Assembly (NCBI GenBank): GCA_012965455.1
Contig: DTSG01000149.1
Location: 1-14,424, forward strand
DNA: 14,424 bases
Reading direction: 5' to 3'
Origin: Planctomycetaceae bacterium
GTDB lineage: Bacteria; Planctomycetota; Planctomycetia; Pirellulales; Pirellulaceae
Shown here: positions 1 through 7,738 of the stretch, piece by piece
Layout: the number at the start of each line of letters is the position of its first letter
How positions within the stretch are numbered: position 1 is the first letter of the stretch
Made by a program: the position numbers and the translations under genes
Notes under the pieces: model-generated
What the model saw: only the letters and a program-made list of their open reading frames with translations
Told to the model about the DNA's origin: nothing
The model's database searches: none

Positions 1-1266
1 AAACGGCTTATTGAAGATACACCAACTTCAAAAGTTAAAGGAGTCTTCATTGGCCTCAATGAAGTCAAAGGAACGGTTGAATTACGTTTTTCACTACAAA
101 GTTATCTCAATGACTCACCCTGTTGTTGGTATAAATATTCGATCGAGGAACATTACACACGGACCCGAACAGTAACCGACAGCAAGGGCAACACGCGGAC
201 GGAAACCTATTCCGGCTGGGAAACGGTGGATTCAGGTACGGATCGAGCCGCATTCAATCTCGTGGACGATACGGGGAAAGTACATGTCCTTCCAAATCAA
301 GCCGAGATGGAGGGTGAACAGGTCTTTAGCTATCGTTGTAGGATCGGTGATCCGTTGTACTATGGCAAAGGACCGACAGGCAGTGTCCGCGGTTCAAACC
401 ATCGCCGCAAATTTAAAGAATCGGCAATTGTCGAAAATGAAGAGATTTATCTGTTAGGATCAGCGCGGATGTCGGCGGTTGCCGCGAAGGTCGAAATTGC
501 GTTTGATGAAGATGACGATGTCTTTATGATTTCGACCAAATCCGAGTCAGAACTTGTGTCTCGCTATACATGGCGGATCTGGCTAACGGCATTTGGTATT
601 GTTGTTTGCGGCACGCTGTTGCCGATGGTGATCCACGCAGCGGTGAATCAGGATCTGGAGAATGCAGTGTCCGCGACTTGGGGCTGGATGATTCTGGCAG
701 GGGTTGCAAGTCTAGGGTTGACAATCCTGATGTACGTCATCTTGGTGTTTAATGGATTGGTGTCTACGCAACAACGTTTATTGCGAGCTTGGAGTCTTAT
801 TGATATTCAACTCAAGAGACGCTATGACTTGATCGCGAATCTGGTTAAGGTCTGTCAGTCCTATATGCAGCATGAACAGGAAACACTAAAACTGGTTAGC
901 AAGGCAAGGGTGGGGGGCGGCAACGTAAGTGAGATGCCGTCGGCCTCGGAAGTTCAAGCTGGGGAGCAAGCCACTCAGGTTCAGCAGGTTGTGATTCAGC
1001 GACTGTTCGCACTGAAGGAAGCTTATCCCGAGTTGAAAGCAGATCAGGCGATGGCGGATCTGCAGGATGCGATTACGGATGCCGAGGATCGACTAGCAAT
1101 TGCACGAACGTTTTATAATGCAGCCACCGCAAACTATAATACAAGAATTCGACGCGTACCGGAAATCTGGTTTGCCTCCATGTTCGGGTATAAACGTGCT
1201 GCCTTTTATGCAGTGGATTCGGCCCAGACAAAGAACGTCGATGTGGCTGTTTTATTAGAGGAGTGA
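1..1266 (+). CDS. GIDE-like / LemA membrane protein, 5' end missing
   Basis: The reading frame is open from the first base, so the gene starts upstream; 421 codons are visible. Codons 1-165 resemble the GIDE domain of MULAN/BAM-type membrane proteins: a conserved-looking stretch with CCWYKY, a basic TRTRTVTDSKGNTRT segment, then a FKESAIVENEEIYLLG strand near the end. Two hydrophobic segments follow (about codons 191-214 and 228-252). From about codon 254 the protein matches the LemA family: STQQRLLRAWSLIDIQLKRR, the YDLIANLVKV helix, and the C-terminal AIARTFYNAATANYNTRIRRVPE and MFGYKRAAFY motifs. LemA proteins are membrane-anchored helical bundles of uncertain role. Having GIDE and LemA in one chain suggests an envelope stress or membrane-quality function, but this is inference. 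There is no RING motif in the visible part, so a ubiquitin-ligase role should not be assumed. The GTG at 226 is internal. The family call for LemA is firm, for GIDE good. Confidence 0.85.
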   Translation, partial: KRLIEDTPTSKVKGVFIGLNEVKGTVELRFSLQSYLNDSPCCWYKYSIEEHYTRTRTVTDSKGNTRTETYSGWETVDSGTDRAAFNLVDDTGKVHVLPNQAEMEGEQVFSYRCRIGDPLYYGKGPTGSVRGSNHRRKFKESAIVENEEIYLLGSARMSAVAAKVEIAFDEDDDVFMISTKSESELVSRYTWRIWLTAFGIVVCGTLLPMVIHAAVNQDLENAVSATWGWMILAGVASLGLTILMYVILVFNGLVSTQQRLLRAWSLIDIQLKRRYDLIANLVKVCQSYMQHEQETLKLVSKARVGGGNVSEMPSASEVQAGEQATQVQQVVIQRLFALKEAYPELKADQAMADLQDAITDAEDRLAIARTFYNAATANYNTRIRRVPEIWFASMFGYKRAAFYAVDSAQTKNVDVAVLLEE

Positions 1267-1284
1267 ACCACCACGTGGTTCACT
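1262..1284 (+). terminator. Stem-loop at the end of the LemA gene, possible terminator
   Basis: A perfect 9-bp stem (AGTGAACCA / TGGTTCACT) closes a 5-nt CCACG loop and includes the LemA stop codon. There is no run of T after it, so it is not a classical intrinsic terminator. It could instead act as an RNA-end stabiliser or a weak terminator before the next gene, which starts 38 nt later. Confidence 0.35.
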
Positions 1285-1321
1285 ATGGCGATTGAGAACC
1301 CATTAAGACGAGGATAAATCG

Positions 1322-2170
1322 ATGCTCAAGTATATTTCCATGGTTCTATTTCTGACGCTGACTTCCGCGGTTGTGTACGGGGATGAACTGCGGGTGATGA
1401 CATTGAATATCCGCAATGACAATCCAAATGATGGTTTGGATAACTGGAAGTACAGGGACCATGTCGTTGCCTCAATGTTTGCCAAACATAAGGTGGATGT
1501 TGCTGGTCTGCAGGAGGTGAAGCACGGACAGTTACTGCGATTGAATGAATTGCTGCCGGGCTACGCGGCAGTGGGAGTGGGACGTGACGACGGGAAAACG
1601 AAAGGCGAGTATTCACCGATTTACTATCGCCGGGATCGATTTGAATTAGTGGGAAATAAAACCGTTTGGTTATCCGAAAAACCGGAACAGGTGGGTAGCA
1701 AGAGTTGGGATGCAGCCCTGCCTCGAATTGCCACGTTTGTCTGGCTGAGGGATAAAACCAATCAACAAATCCATCTTTTGGTCAATACCCATTACGATCA
1801 TCGGGGCAGTCTGGCGCGTAAAGCCAGCTCTGCAGTGATTGTACAGTGGTTGCAACGGGTGCGTGAAAAGGTCAAGCCGGCAACCGTGACAGTGATGGGA
1901 GATTTCAACTGCCTGGAACATTCGCCGCCTTTTCAGGAATTGGTTTCTAGGTCGTCTCTGGTGGATTCACGTAGTCGTGTCGAAAACTACTCTGGTCCCG
2001 ATTCTACTTGGTGTGGCTTTAAGAAAGTCGTGCCAGGGAGACGAATCGACTTTGTTTTTGTGGATAAGGCGATGAAGGTCGAATCCCATGTGACAGATCC
2101 AACTCAGGTCAAGGGTCGCTTTCCCTCGGATCATCTGCCGGTGATCATCGGTATATTACTGCAGGATTAG
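1322..2170 (+). CDS. Secreted endonuclease/exonuclease/phosphatase-family hydrolase
   Basis: A 282-residue protein with an N-terminal signal peptide (hydrophobic residues 5-18, likely cleavage near YG-D at 20/21). The rest is the EEP (exonuclease III/sphingomyelinase/phosphatase) fold. Its motifs appear in family order: TLNIRND with Asn29, LQEV with the metal-binding Glu65, NTHYDH with His157, GDFN with Asp194 and Asn196, RIDFVF, and the terminal SDHLPV with catalytic His271. All expected catalytic residues are present, so it should be an active metal-dependent phosphodiesterase or phosphatase acting outside the cytoplasm. Whether the substrate is nucleic acid, an inositol phosphate or a phospholipid headgroup cannot be told. 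AGGA at 1311-1314, 7 nt before the ATG, supports the start. It stands 55 nt after the LemA gene and is followed by a promoter, so it may be its own unit. Confidence 0.88.
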   Translation: MLKYISMVLFLTLTSAVVYGDELRVMTLNIRNDNPNDGLDNWKYRDHVVASMFAKHKVDVAGLQEVKHGQLLRLNELLPGYAAVGVGRDDGKTKGEYSPIYYRRDRFELVGNKTVWLSEKPEQVGSKSWDAALPRIATFVWLRDKTNQQIHLLVNTHYDHRGSLARKASSAVIVQWLQRVREKVKPATVTVMGDFNCLEHSPPFQELVSRSSLVDSRSRVENYSGPDSTWCGFKKVVPGRRIDFVFVDKAMKVESHVTDPTQVKGRFPSDHLPVIIGILLQD

Positions 2171-2196
2171 CCGTGCCGACGAATCGGTTTTAACCG

Positions 2197-2223
2197 TTGG
2201 CATTGTATTGGAAGTGCTATAAT
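2197..2223 (+). promoter_or_regulatory. Extended -10 promoter upstream of the DUF1501 gene
   Basis: A perfect TATAAT at 2218-2223 is preceded by TG one base upstream (TGCTATAAT from 2215), giving an extended -10 element. A TTGGCA at 2197-2202 could be the -35 box, but the 15-nt spacer is short, so the extended -10 probably carries the activity. Transcription would start near 2230, about 60 nt before the ATG at 2292. An imperfect hairpin at 2175-2201 (outer GCCGA/TTGGC, inner CGGT/ACCG) overlaps the -35 box and may end the preceding transcript. Confidence 0.5.
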
Positions 2224-2277
2224 AGGTTAGAATACGTTAGAGATTAAGTGGAGTGTGGGGATGGTTGGCTCGCAAGC

Positions 2278-2284
2278 AAAGGAG
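2278..2284 (+). promoter_or_regulatory. Shine-Dalgarno site that fixes the DUF1501 start
   Basis: AAAGGAG lies 7 nt upstream of the ATG at 2292. This is a near-ideal ribosome binding site and decides for that ATG over the in-frame GTG at 2253, which has no usable site before it. Confidence 0.75.
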
Positions 2285-2291
2285 TAAGGCA

Positions 2292-3689
2292 ATGTCTTGT
2301 GCGGAGGGAAAACGAGTATATCAAGGTTCGGCCTTGACACGTCGTTCTGCACTACAAATCGGCGCCGGAATGTTCGGCATGAATTTGCCACAATTACTCC
2401 AGGCTCACGCAACTAGCGGTCAGCAATCGGAGATGTCCTGTATCTTTTTGTTTTTGGCTGGCGGGCCAAGTCACTATGAGACGTTTGACCCCAAACCGAG
2501 TGCCCCTGCTGAGATTCGAGGGCTCTGGGACCCGATATCTACAAACGTGCCAGGTGTGCAGATTTGCGAGAAGTTGCCACTGATGTCCAAGCGGATGGAT
2601 AAAGTAGCGGTTGTACGATCGTGGCGCGGTCGCAGCGGTTCGCATGCCGCCGGCTCGCAGCATGTTGCCAGTGGCATGATTCCCCCAGCGACTGGACAAT
2701 ACTATCCCAACTTTGGTTGCTTGCTTTCCACCTTGCTCGGACCCACAGCACTCGGCATGCCTTCCTTTTTTGGGCTGCCAAGGGCTGCACGCTATACCGA
2801 TCCAACAGGATATCTCGGCGCAGCGCATGCCGCATTTGATATCGCCGGTGACCCAGTCGAACCTAAAGTTCGAGTGGGCAAGTTAAAGCTGGAAAAAGTC
2901 CGCTTTGAAAGTCGCCAGTCGATGCTCGCTCAATTGGATAACCTCGGTAAATTGGCTGAGAGTTCAGATGATTCAATCATCTCACAAGATCAGTTCGCAG
3001 CTGATGCTGTCAACCTGCTGACCAGTGGGCGGATGCAACGAGCCATGGATATAGAAGCTGAACCGTTGGCGCTGCGTGAACGATATGGATTGAATATCTA
3101 CGGGCAACGAGTTCTGCTTGCTCGGCGATTAATACAAGCGGGTGCTCGATTTGTTACGATCAATCATGCGGTGCAGGGCGGGTTGTTTGGTGACGGTACG
3201 ACCAACGGCACATGGGATAATCATGGCTGGCTGTTCGATAGCATGATGTCTTTTGCGTCGCGACCTAGCGCCGTCCCCAAGGACTCGACTTGGCACTCCT
3301 ATCGTGGCCCTGGTAACTTGCCCCAGTTTGATATGTCCTTGTCGACACTGCTGGATGACTTAGAAGACAAAGGCATGCTCGACACGACACTTGTCGTGGC
3401 GATGGGTGAGTTCGGCCGGACTCCCAAAATTAATAAAACAGCCGGACGTGATCACTATCCCGGTGCGGGTTGTGCCGTACTTGCCGGTGGTGGTGTGAAG
3501 CGTGGAATTGTAATCGGCGCGACTGATTCCAAGGGAACGGAACCGTCCACTCGAGCATGGTATCCTGAGGATTTTGCAGCGACTGTTTACAAAGCAATGG
3601 GAGTTGACCCGCACTCTACCTACCTGCCGCGACTTGCGCGCCCCACACCAATCTCCCCTGGAAATATCATCGATGGACTGTTGTCGTAA
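2292..3689 (+). CDS. Tat-exported DUF1501 protein
   Basis: A 465-residue DUF1501 protein, a family with an alkaline-phosphatase/sulfatase-like fold that is greatly expanded in planctomycetes. The start at 2292 is chosen from its strong ribosome binding site. Residues 15-36 carry a twin-arginine signal (LTRRSALQIGAGMFG), so it is probably exported folded through Tat. Family hallmarks follow: FLFLAGGPSHYETFDPKP, the LPLMSKRMDKVAVVRS segment, SGSHAAGSQHVASG, GTWDNHGWLFDSM, VVAMGEFGRTPKIN, GRDHYPGAGCAVLAGGGVK and the final YLPRLARPTPISPGNIIDGL. No biochemical function is established for the family. In planctomycetes DUF1501 genes are usually next to a DUF1549/DUF1553 cytochrome-type partner. None is present here, and the next gene downstream is an amidotransferase-like protein starting 12 nt after this stop, so the two are probably cotranscribed. 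Confidence 0.92.
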   Translation: MSCAEGKRVYQGSALTRRSALQIGAGMFGMNLPQLLQAHATSGQQSEMSCIFLFLAGGPSHYETFDPKPSAPAEIRGLWDPISTNVPGVQICEKLPLMSKRMDKVAVVRSWRGRSGSHAAGSQHVASGMIPPATGQYYPNFGCLLSTLLGPTALGMPSFFGLPRAARYTDPTGYLGAAHAAFDIAGDPVEPKVRVGKLKLEKVRFESRQSMLAQLDNLGKLAESSDDSIISQDQFAADAVNLLTSGRMQRAMDIEAEPLALRERYGLNIYGQRVLLARRLIQAGARFVTINHAVQGGLFGDGTTNGTWDNHGWLFDSMMSFASRPSAVPKDSTWHSYRGPGNLPQFDMSLSTLLDDLEDKGMLDTTLVVAMGEFGRTPKINKTAGRDHYPGAGCAVLAGGGVKRGIVIGATDSKGTEPSTRAWYPEDFAATVYKAMGVDPHSTYLPRLARPTPISPGNIIDGLLS

Positions 3690-3692
3690 GGA
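3688..3692 (+). promoter_or_regulatory. Ribosome binding site overlapping the DUF1501 stop codon
   Basis: AAGGA begins within the TAA stop of the DUF1501 gene and lies 9 nt before the ATG at 3702. It favours that ATG over the ATG at 3693, which directly abuts the site. The arrangement suggests translational coupling of the two genes. Confidence 0.55.
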
Positions 3693-3701
3693 ATGCAGGA
3701 T

Positions 3702-5033
3702 ATGAAGAATGTCGTGTTGGTATTGCGTATTGCGGGCGTGTATTGTGTGCTGTTGTTGGTTTCCACTGCGAGTCTGGTTGCTCAAACTGACTCCGCTTCA
3801 ACTTCGCCGCCAGTCGGATTCTATAAAGACCTGTTTATGAGCAGCGGTGTGAATTTAACCAGTCGCAAAACACTGCCAGCAGCGGAGTCGTTGGGATTGT
3901 CGTATGAATACTACGCGGGCAAGGACGTCGAGATTCAGAATCGGTTGATGACTGGGGGTGAACACGACAGCAATGGTGTGTTGCTATATCCAGACGGAGC
4001 GCCTCGGTTTCGGATGATCTATGTCAACGGTGGCGGAGCAACAAATCACGGAAAATCACTGGAGCTGAGTGGACGCCAAACACTGCGACAGTTTTTCAAT
4101 GCAGGTGGCAGTTATTGTGGTAGCTGTGCCGGCTCTTTTTTCAGTGGCCGTAATGTTGATGTTTCAACCCAGAAACGATTGGGGTATCTCCACATTTATC
4201 CCTACAACACACTCAACACCGGACTTAAGAAAGAGCGGCTTGATCATGTGATTCCAGACGATTCACCGTTGTTGAGGTATCGCCAATTTGGAAAGGAAAA
4301 TCGTGTTGAGGGAGTGTATCACAATAATGGGAATTGGATGTCGCTTGAAAAAGGAGCACATCTTGAGAATACGGAAGTCTTAGCGGTTTACGATACACCT
4401 GGAAAACGCCCTGATAAGGGAGCAGCAATTTGGGCGTACAAGGTGAAAGCGGAGACAGGGCGAGTTGTGAATATAGGTTCTCACCCCGAGGGCGTCAAAA
4501 CAGGTGATCGTTTGTCACTGACAGAAGCTTGTTTTTTATATTCCTTAGATGGCACTGGAGCGGTAACTATCAAGGGGGAACTTGTGGCCGGTGAGACGAG
4601 AGAAATGCTTGCCGACACGACGGATAAAACCCCAGCATTTGCCAAGATTGGCGATGGCCAGATTCATCGTTTCTCTTTTCAGGTAGGGGTCGGCGTTGCT
4701 AAGACGGTGATTGATCTTAGCTCGGAAGTTGACGTGCAATTGAATCTATATTTGAGTCAGGATCTATCAGAAATAACAACGGATGAACTTGCGTATCGTG
4801 TTACCCGTGAGGGGAGCAATAAAACGATGCGGGTTCGCTTGGCTCCGGGGACATGGTATGTCGCTGTGGAATGTGCCAGCCGCGTGCAGGCAGCGAAGGA
4901 TGATTCGGAAAGCTATTATGTATACGATGATCCGCAGGGCCTACTCAATGGAGTTCCATATCGAGTTGGATTGCAACAAAGGGTGCGGAGTCGAAATTCA
5001 CGGGTCATTGGACCAGTTGTTAGTGTTGAATAA
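3702..5033 (+). CDS. Exported BPL_N/glutamine-amidotransferase-like protein with PPC-like C-terminal domain
   Basis: A 443-residue protein from the ATG at 3702. The N terminus (MKNVVLVLRIAG, hydrophobic to about residue 24, then LVAQ) is a signal peptide. Residues about 30-290 resemble the BPL_N class I glutamine-amidotransferase-like domain. The nucleophile elbow GGSYCGSCAGSFFSG places the candidate catalytic Cys at 142, and GSHPEG supplies the His261-Pro-Glu263 dyad, so a full Cys-His-Glu triad looks present. VNGGG upstream of the elbow fits an oxyanion-hole loop. Residues about 300-420 look like a PPC (bacterial pre-peptidase C-terminal) beta-sandwich, with IDLSSEVDVQLNLYLSQD and RLAPGTWYVAVE. 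An exported protein of this fold cannot use an ordinary cytosolic amidotransferase partner and may be a periplasmic amidase or peptidase; this is inference. Its 3' neighbour is an M81 peptidase 33 nt away. Confidence 0.8.
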   Translation: MKNVVLVLRIAGVYCVLLLVSTASLVAQTDSASTSPPVGFYKDLFMSSGVNLTSRKTLPAAESLGLSYEYYAGKDVEIQNRLMTGGEHDSNGVLLYPDGAPRFRMIYVNGGGATNHGKSLELSGRQTLRQFFNAGGSYCGSCAGSFFSGRNVDVSTQKRLGYLHIYPYNTLNTGLKKERLDHVIPDDSPLLRYRQFGKENRVEGVYHNNGNWMSLEKGAHLENTEVLAVYDTPGKRPDKGAAIWAYKVKAETGRVVNIGSHPEGVKTGDRLSLTEACFLYSLDGTGAVTIKGELVAGETREMLADTTDKTPAFAKIGDGQIHRFSFQVGVGVAKTVIDLSSEVDVQLNLYLSQDLSEITTDELAYRVTREGSNKTMRVRLAPGTWYVAVECASRVQAAKDDSESYYVYDDPQGLLNGVPYRVGLQQRVRSRNSRVIGPVVSVE

Positions 5034-5066
5034 TTTGATTAGGCGATAAGCAGGCGATATAAATAG

Positions 5067-6548
5067 ATGCGTATTCTTAGTGCCGGGATTCAACACGAGA
5101 CCAATACGTTTGCCAGCACGCTAACCACGACAGCGGATTTTGCCCGCGACAGTCATTTGGGTAATGAGTTTGCCGGCGGCGATGCTATTGTTGCACGTTA
5201 TCAGGGCACCAACACGATCCACGGTGGTTACCTTGAGGGGGCAGCAGACGCCGGTTTTGAATTCGTACCGTTGTTTAATGTGCATGCTTGCCCAGCGGGG
5301 ATGGTAACTCGCAGCTGTTTTGAAGAACTTGTTGGGGAAATGATTTCGCGAATCACTGCGGCTCTACCCGCCAATGGGATATTACTCGATTTGCATGGTG
5401 CCATGGTAACGGAAGAATTCGAAGATGCGGAGGCTGAGATTGTGAGGCGGGTGCGTGAGGTCGTGGGGGAGACAATGCCGATCGTCGTGACGTTGGATTT
5501 GCACGCGAACATTTCTCGGCCGTTGGTCCAGCGTTCAACCGTGATCGTCGGATTTGATACTTATCCACACGTTGATATGGGGGATCGAGGGCGAGAGGCA
5601 ACGCGGTTAATCAAACGAATTGTCGACGGCGGAGTGCAGCCGCAGCAAGCGTTTGTGCAAATGCCACTGTTGACGGTGCCGCCCATGCAGTGCACGCTGC
5701 GGGAGCCGATGGCCGGTATTATTGAGCGACTTAATGTACTCGAACAACGGCCAGGTATCTTAACCGCGACGATTGCCATGGGCTTTCCGTTTGCCGATAT
5801 TGCTTGCATGGGAGTGTCGGTGTTGGTAACGAGTGATGGCGATATGGGTGTGGCCGAGGCGGCGGCAGATGAAATTGCCAGCTGGCTGTGGGATGTGCGG
5901 ACGGCATTGCAACCAGATTTAGTGACTGTTGAAAAGGCGATGGAGATTGCGGCGGTGGCAGCTGGCTTAGTGATTCTCGCCGATGGTTCTGATAACCCCG
6001 GAGGTGGGGCGCCGTGTGATGGCACCGTGGCTTTGCAGGCGATGATTGATGCTGACTTTCAGGGTGGGATTGTGGGCTTGATTGTTGATCCCGAGACAGT
6101 GCAGCAAGCGGTAGTCGCCGGCGTGGGCGGAGTGATCGATGTTTGTCTGGGCGGCAAGACGGACACGCTGCATGGCGAATCGGTTGTGGCGACGGTCGAG
6201 GTGCTGGCGCTGAGTGACGGTGAGTATGTCTATGGAGGCGCAATGGCGCAGGGGATTTCAGATACGCTAGGGCCCACAGCGCTACTCAAAATTGGTGGCG
6301 TGCAAGTGATTGTCAGCAGTTTACGCAGGCAGTTGATCGATCGTAATATGGCGGCCACAGTCGGAGTGGACTTCGCTGATTTTAAGCTGTTGGTTTTAAA
6401 GAGCGCTGTGCATTTTCGCGCAGATATCGGACCGCTAGCAGAATTGATTCTTGATGCCGATACGCCCGGTGTGCATCGTCCCGATTTTTCTTGTTTCGAT
6501 TATAAAAATGTCCGGCAAGATGCCTATCCCTTGAATGCGGAGTGCTGA
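5067..6548 (+). CDS. M81 family metallopeptidase (MlrC-like)
   Basis: A 493-residue protein of normal length for the M81/MlrC family, with the N-terminal DUF1485-type domain followed by the MlrC C-terminal domain (from about residue 300, ILADGSDNPGGGAPCDGT). Motifs visible are GIQHETNTF at residues 7-15, LLDLHGAM with Asp108/His110, TLDLHANIS with Asp144/His146, and GFDTYPHVDM with His168. The Asp144-x-His146 ... His168 spacing matches the zinc-binding pattern described for MlrC, so activity is expected. There is no signal peptide, so it is cytoplasmic. The founding member cleaves linearised microcystin, but most relatives have unknown peptide or amide substrates and no microcystin link should be inferred. 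The site before the start is weak (AGGCGA 9 nt upstream). It probably belongs to the same transcript as the two genes upstream and ends 37 nt from the convergent aminotransferase gene. Confidence 0.9.
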   Translation: MRILSAGIQHETNTFASTLTTTADFARDSHLGNEFAGGDAIVARYQGTNTIHGGYLEGAADAGFEFVPLFNVHACPAGMVTRSCFEELVGEMISRITAALPANGILLDLHGAMVTEEFEDAEAEIVRRVREVVGETMPIVVTLDLHANISRPLVQRSTVIVGFDTYPHVDMGDRGREATRLIKRIVDGGVQPQQAFVQMPLLTVPPMQCTLREPMAGIIERLNVLEQRPGILTATIAMGFPFADIACMGVSVLVTSDGDMGVAEAAADEIASWLWDVRTALQPDLVTVEKAMEIAAVAAGLVILADGSDNPGGGAPCDGTVALQAMIDADFQGGIVGLIVDPETVQQAVVAGVGGVIDVCLGGKTDTLHGESVVATVEVLALSDGEYVYGGAMAQGISDTLGPTALLKIGGVQVIVSSLRRQLIDRNMAATVGVDFADFKLLVLKSAVHFRADIGPLAELILDADTPGVHRPDFSCFDYKNVRQDAYPLNAEC

Positions 6549-6558
6549 GCATCATCAA

Positions 6559-6574
6559 TAACAAGCAATTGTTA
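6559..6574. terminator. Small hairpin between convergent genes
   Basis: TAACAA and TTGTTA form a 6-bp stem around a GCAA tetraloop in the 37-nt gap between the two convergent stop codons. The position suits a two-way terminator, but the stem is short and AT-rich and lacks a clear T-run. Confidence 0.25.
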
Positions 6575-6585
6575 CCCGCCCCTGA

Positions 6586-7734
6586 TTACAACTCGACCTT
6601 CAATGCAGTTACCAACTGCTCGAGGTCGGCGGAGGTGTTGTAGAGATGGCTTGATACCCGCACGTATCGTTTTTCTTGCCACTCGATGATGGGGACTTCA
6701 AGATGGTGCTTTTCCCACAATGTTCTTTGGAGGGATTCACAATCACCGTCGGGTAATTGGACATGCGCCATCGTCCCGTACCATTGGCGATCATCGGCGA
6801 CCAAGCAAGCTCCGGAGAATTCTTGCAATAGAGTTTTGCGAGCGGTGTGCGATAAATTGAAAGTGTAATCTCGGAATGTATCGAATCCGATTTCCGTCAT
6901 GAACTCGATTGCTGCTGGGATGCTCAAATAGGATGCGATGTTACGAGTGCCTACCCAGACGAATTCGTCGTCCCATGTTTGCGGGAGGGTTGGCGGAATT
7001 AACCCCCAACTGAGCACCGGCGTTTGCACCCATTGATGGTGTTCCGGAGCAATGTAAACAAAACCAGATCCTAGCGGCGCACATAACCATTTGTGGCAAC
7101 TAGCCGTGTAGAAATCACAGCCAAGTTGCGCCAGGTCAACGTCTAGTTGGGCTAGGGCATGTGGGCCATCGACACAGACGAGTATTCCTTCTCGTTTGGC
7201 TCGTTCACAGATTTCCTTGATTGGTAATGTGATAGCGGTTGCGGAGGTAATGTGGCTGACAATGATAAGTCGCGTGTTGTCGTCACAAGCTGAAAATATG
7301 CTGTCTAGTATTTCGTCGACGTCATGAATGTAAGTCGGGAGTGTTGCGGTGCGTAATTGAGTAGCCTTGGTTTCACAAGTTCGTTGCCAGACGCGGGTAA
7401 CAGCACCATACTCATGATCCGTTATTACGACATTGTCGCCAGTTGATAACGGAAAGCAGCCAGCGATGACGTTCATCGCCCAAGTTGCGTTGTCCACAAA
7501 GGCGAGGTTGCTAGCAGCAGTGTTGAGGAATTCGGCGAGGCGCTGCTTGGCGTCATGGATAGCATCAGTTTGGACGCGGCACAAAAAATCCATCGGCTGC
7601 TCTTCGAGTCGCCGTGTCCACTCGTCACGAACCTGTTTCACACACGTCGGTGTAATTCCAAACGACCCGTGGTTCAGATACGTCGTGTCACTCCGGATAT
7701 CAAAGTGATGTGTAAATGGAGATGTCGTTGTCAT
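6586..7734 (-). CDS. Class V aminotransferase, isopenicillin-N-epimerase-like (CefD-like)
   Basis: A 382-residue PLP enzyme of the CefD-like branch of class V aminotransferases. It begins with the branch signature TYLNHGSFG (residues 18-26), followed by EEQPMDFL, FVDNATWAMN, the PLP-ring Asp189 in VDGPHA, and the Schiff-base Lys215 in TASCHKWLCAPLGSGF. SWG, DEFVWVGTRN and the C-terminal RVSSHLYNT segment complete the fold. Length and motifs indicate an intact cytoplasmic enzyme. The family includes epimerases, desulfurases and lyases, so the reaction is open; the epimerase name does not imply antibiotic synthesis. The frame stays open upstream to 7896, but the family homology starts after the ATG at 7734. 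That ATG lies 4 nt after the stop of the upstream gene and has no Shine-Dalgarno site, which suggests translational coupling. It is the last gene of the four-gene minus-strand run. Confidence 0.9.
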   Translation of the reverse strand: MTTTSPFTHHFDIRSDTTYLNHGSFGITPTCVKQVRDEWTRRLEEQPMDFLCRVQTDAIHDAKQRLAEFLNTAASNLAFVDNATWAMNVIAGCFPLSTGDNVVITDHEYGAVTRVWQRTCETKATQLRTATLPTYIHDVDEILDSIFSACDDNTRLIIVSHITSATAITLPIKEICERAKREGILVCVDGPHALAQLDVDLAQLGCDFYTASCHKWLCAPLGSGFVYIAPEHHQWVQTPVLSWGLIPPTLPQTWDDEFVWVGTRNIASYLSIPAAIEFMTEIGFDTFRDYTFNLSHTARKTLLQEFSGACLVADDRQWYGTMAHVQLPDGDCESLQRTLWEKHHLEVPIIEWQEKRYVRVSSHLYNTSADLEQLVTALKVEL

Positions 7735-7738
7735 GGTG

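Noticed and set aside
226..1266. LemA gene starting at the GTG at 226
   Set aside because: The same frame is open to position 1 and already encodes GIDE-like sequence, so 226 is internal to a gene that starts before the window.
2197..2212. Sigma-54 type promoter suggested by TTGGCA upstream of the DUF1501 gene
   Set aside because: The second GC element at the right distance is missing, and a perfect extended -10 box just downstream explains the site better.
2253..2291. GTG start giving a 13-residue longer DUF1501 protein
   Set aside because: No ribosome binding site precedes it, while AAAGGAG stands 7 nt before the ATG at 2292, and the Tat signal is normally placed from that ATG.
5228..6243. 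Several minus-strand frames of 68-170 codons opposite the M81 gene
   Set aside because: They are low-complexity, Pro/Ser/His-rich shadows of a plus-strand gene with full family motifs.
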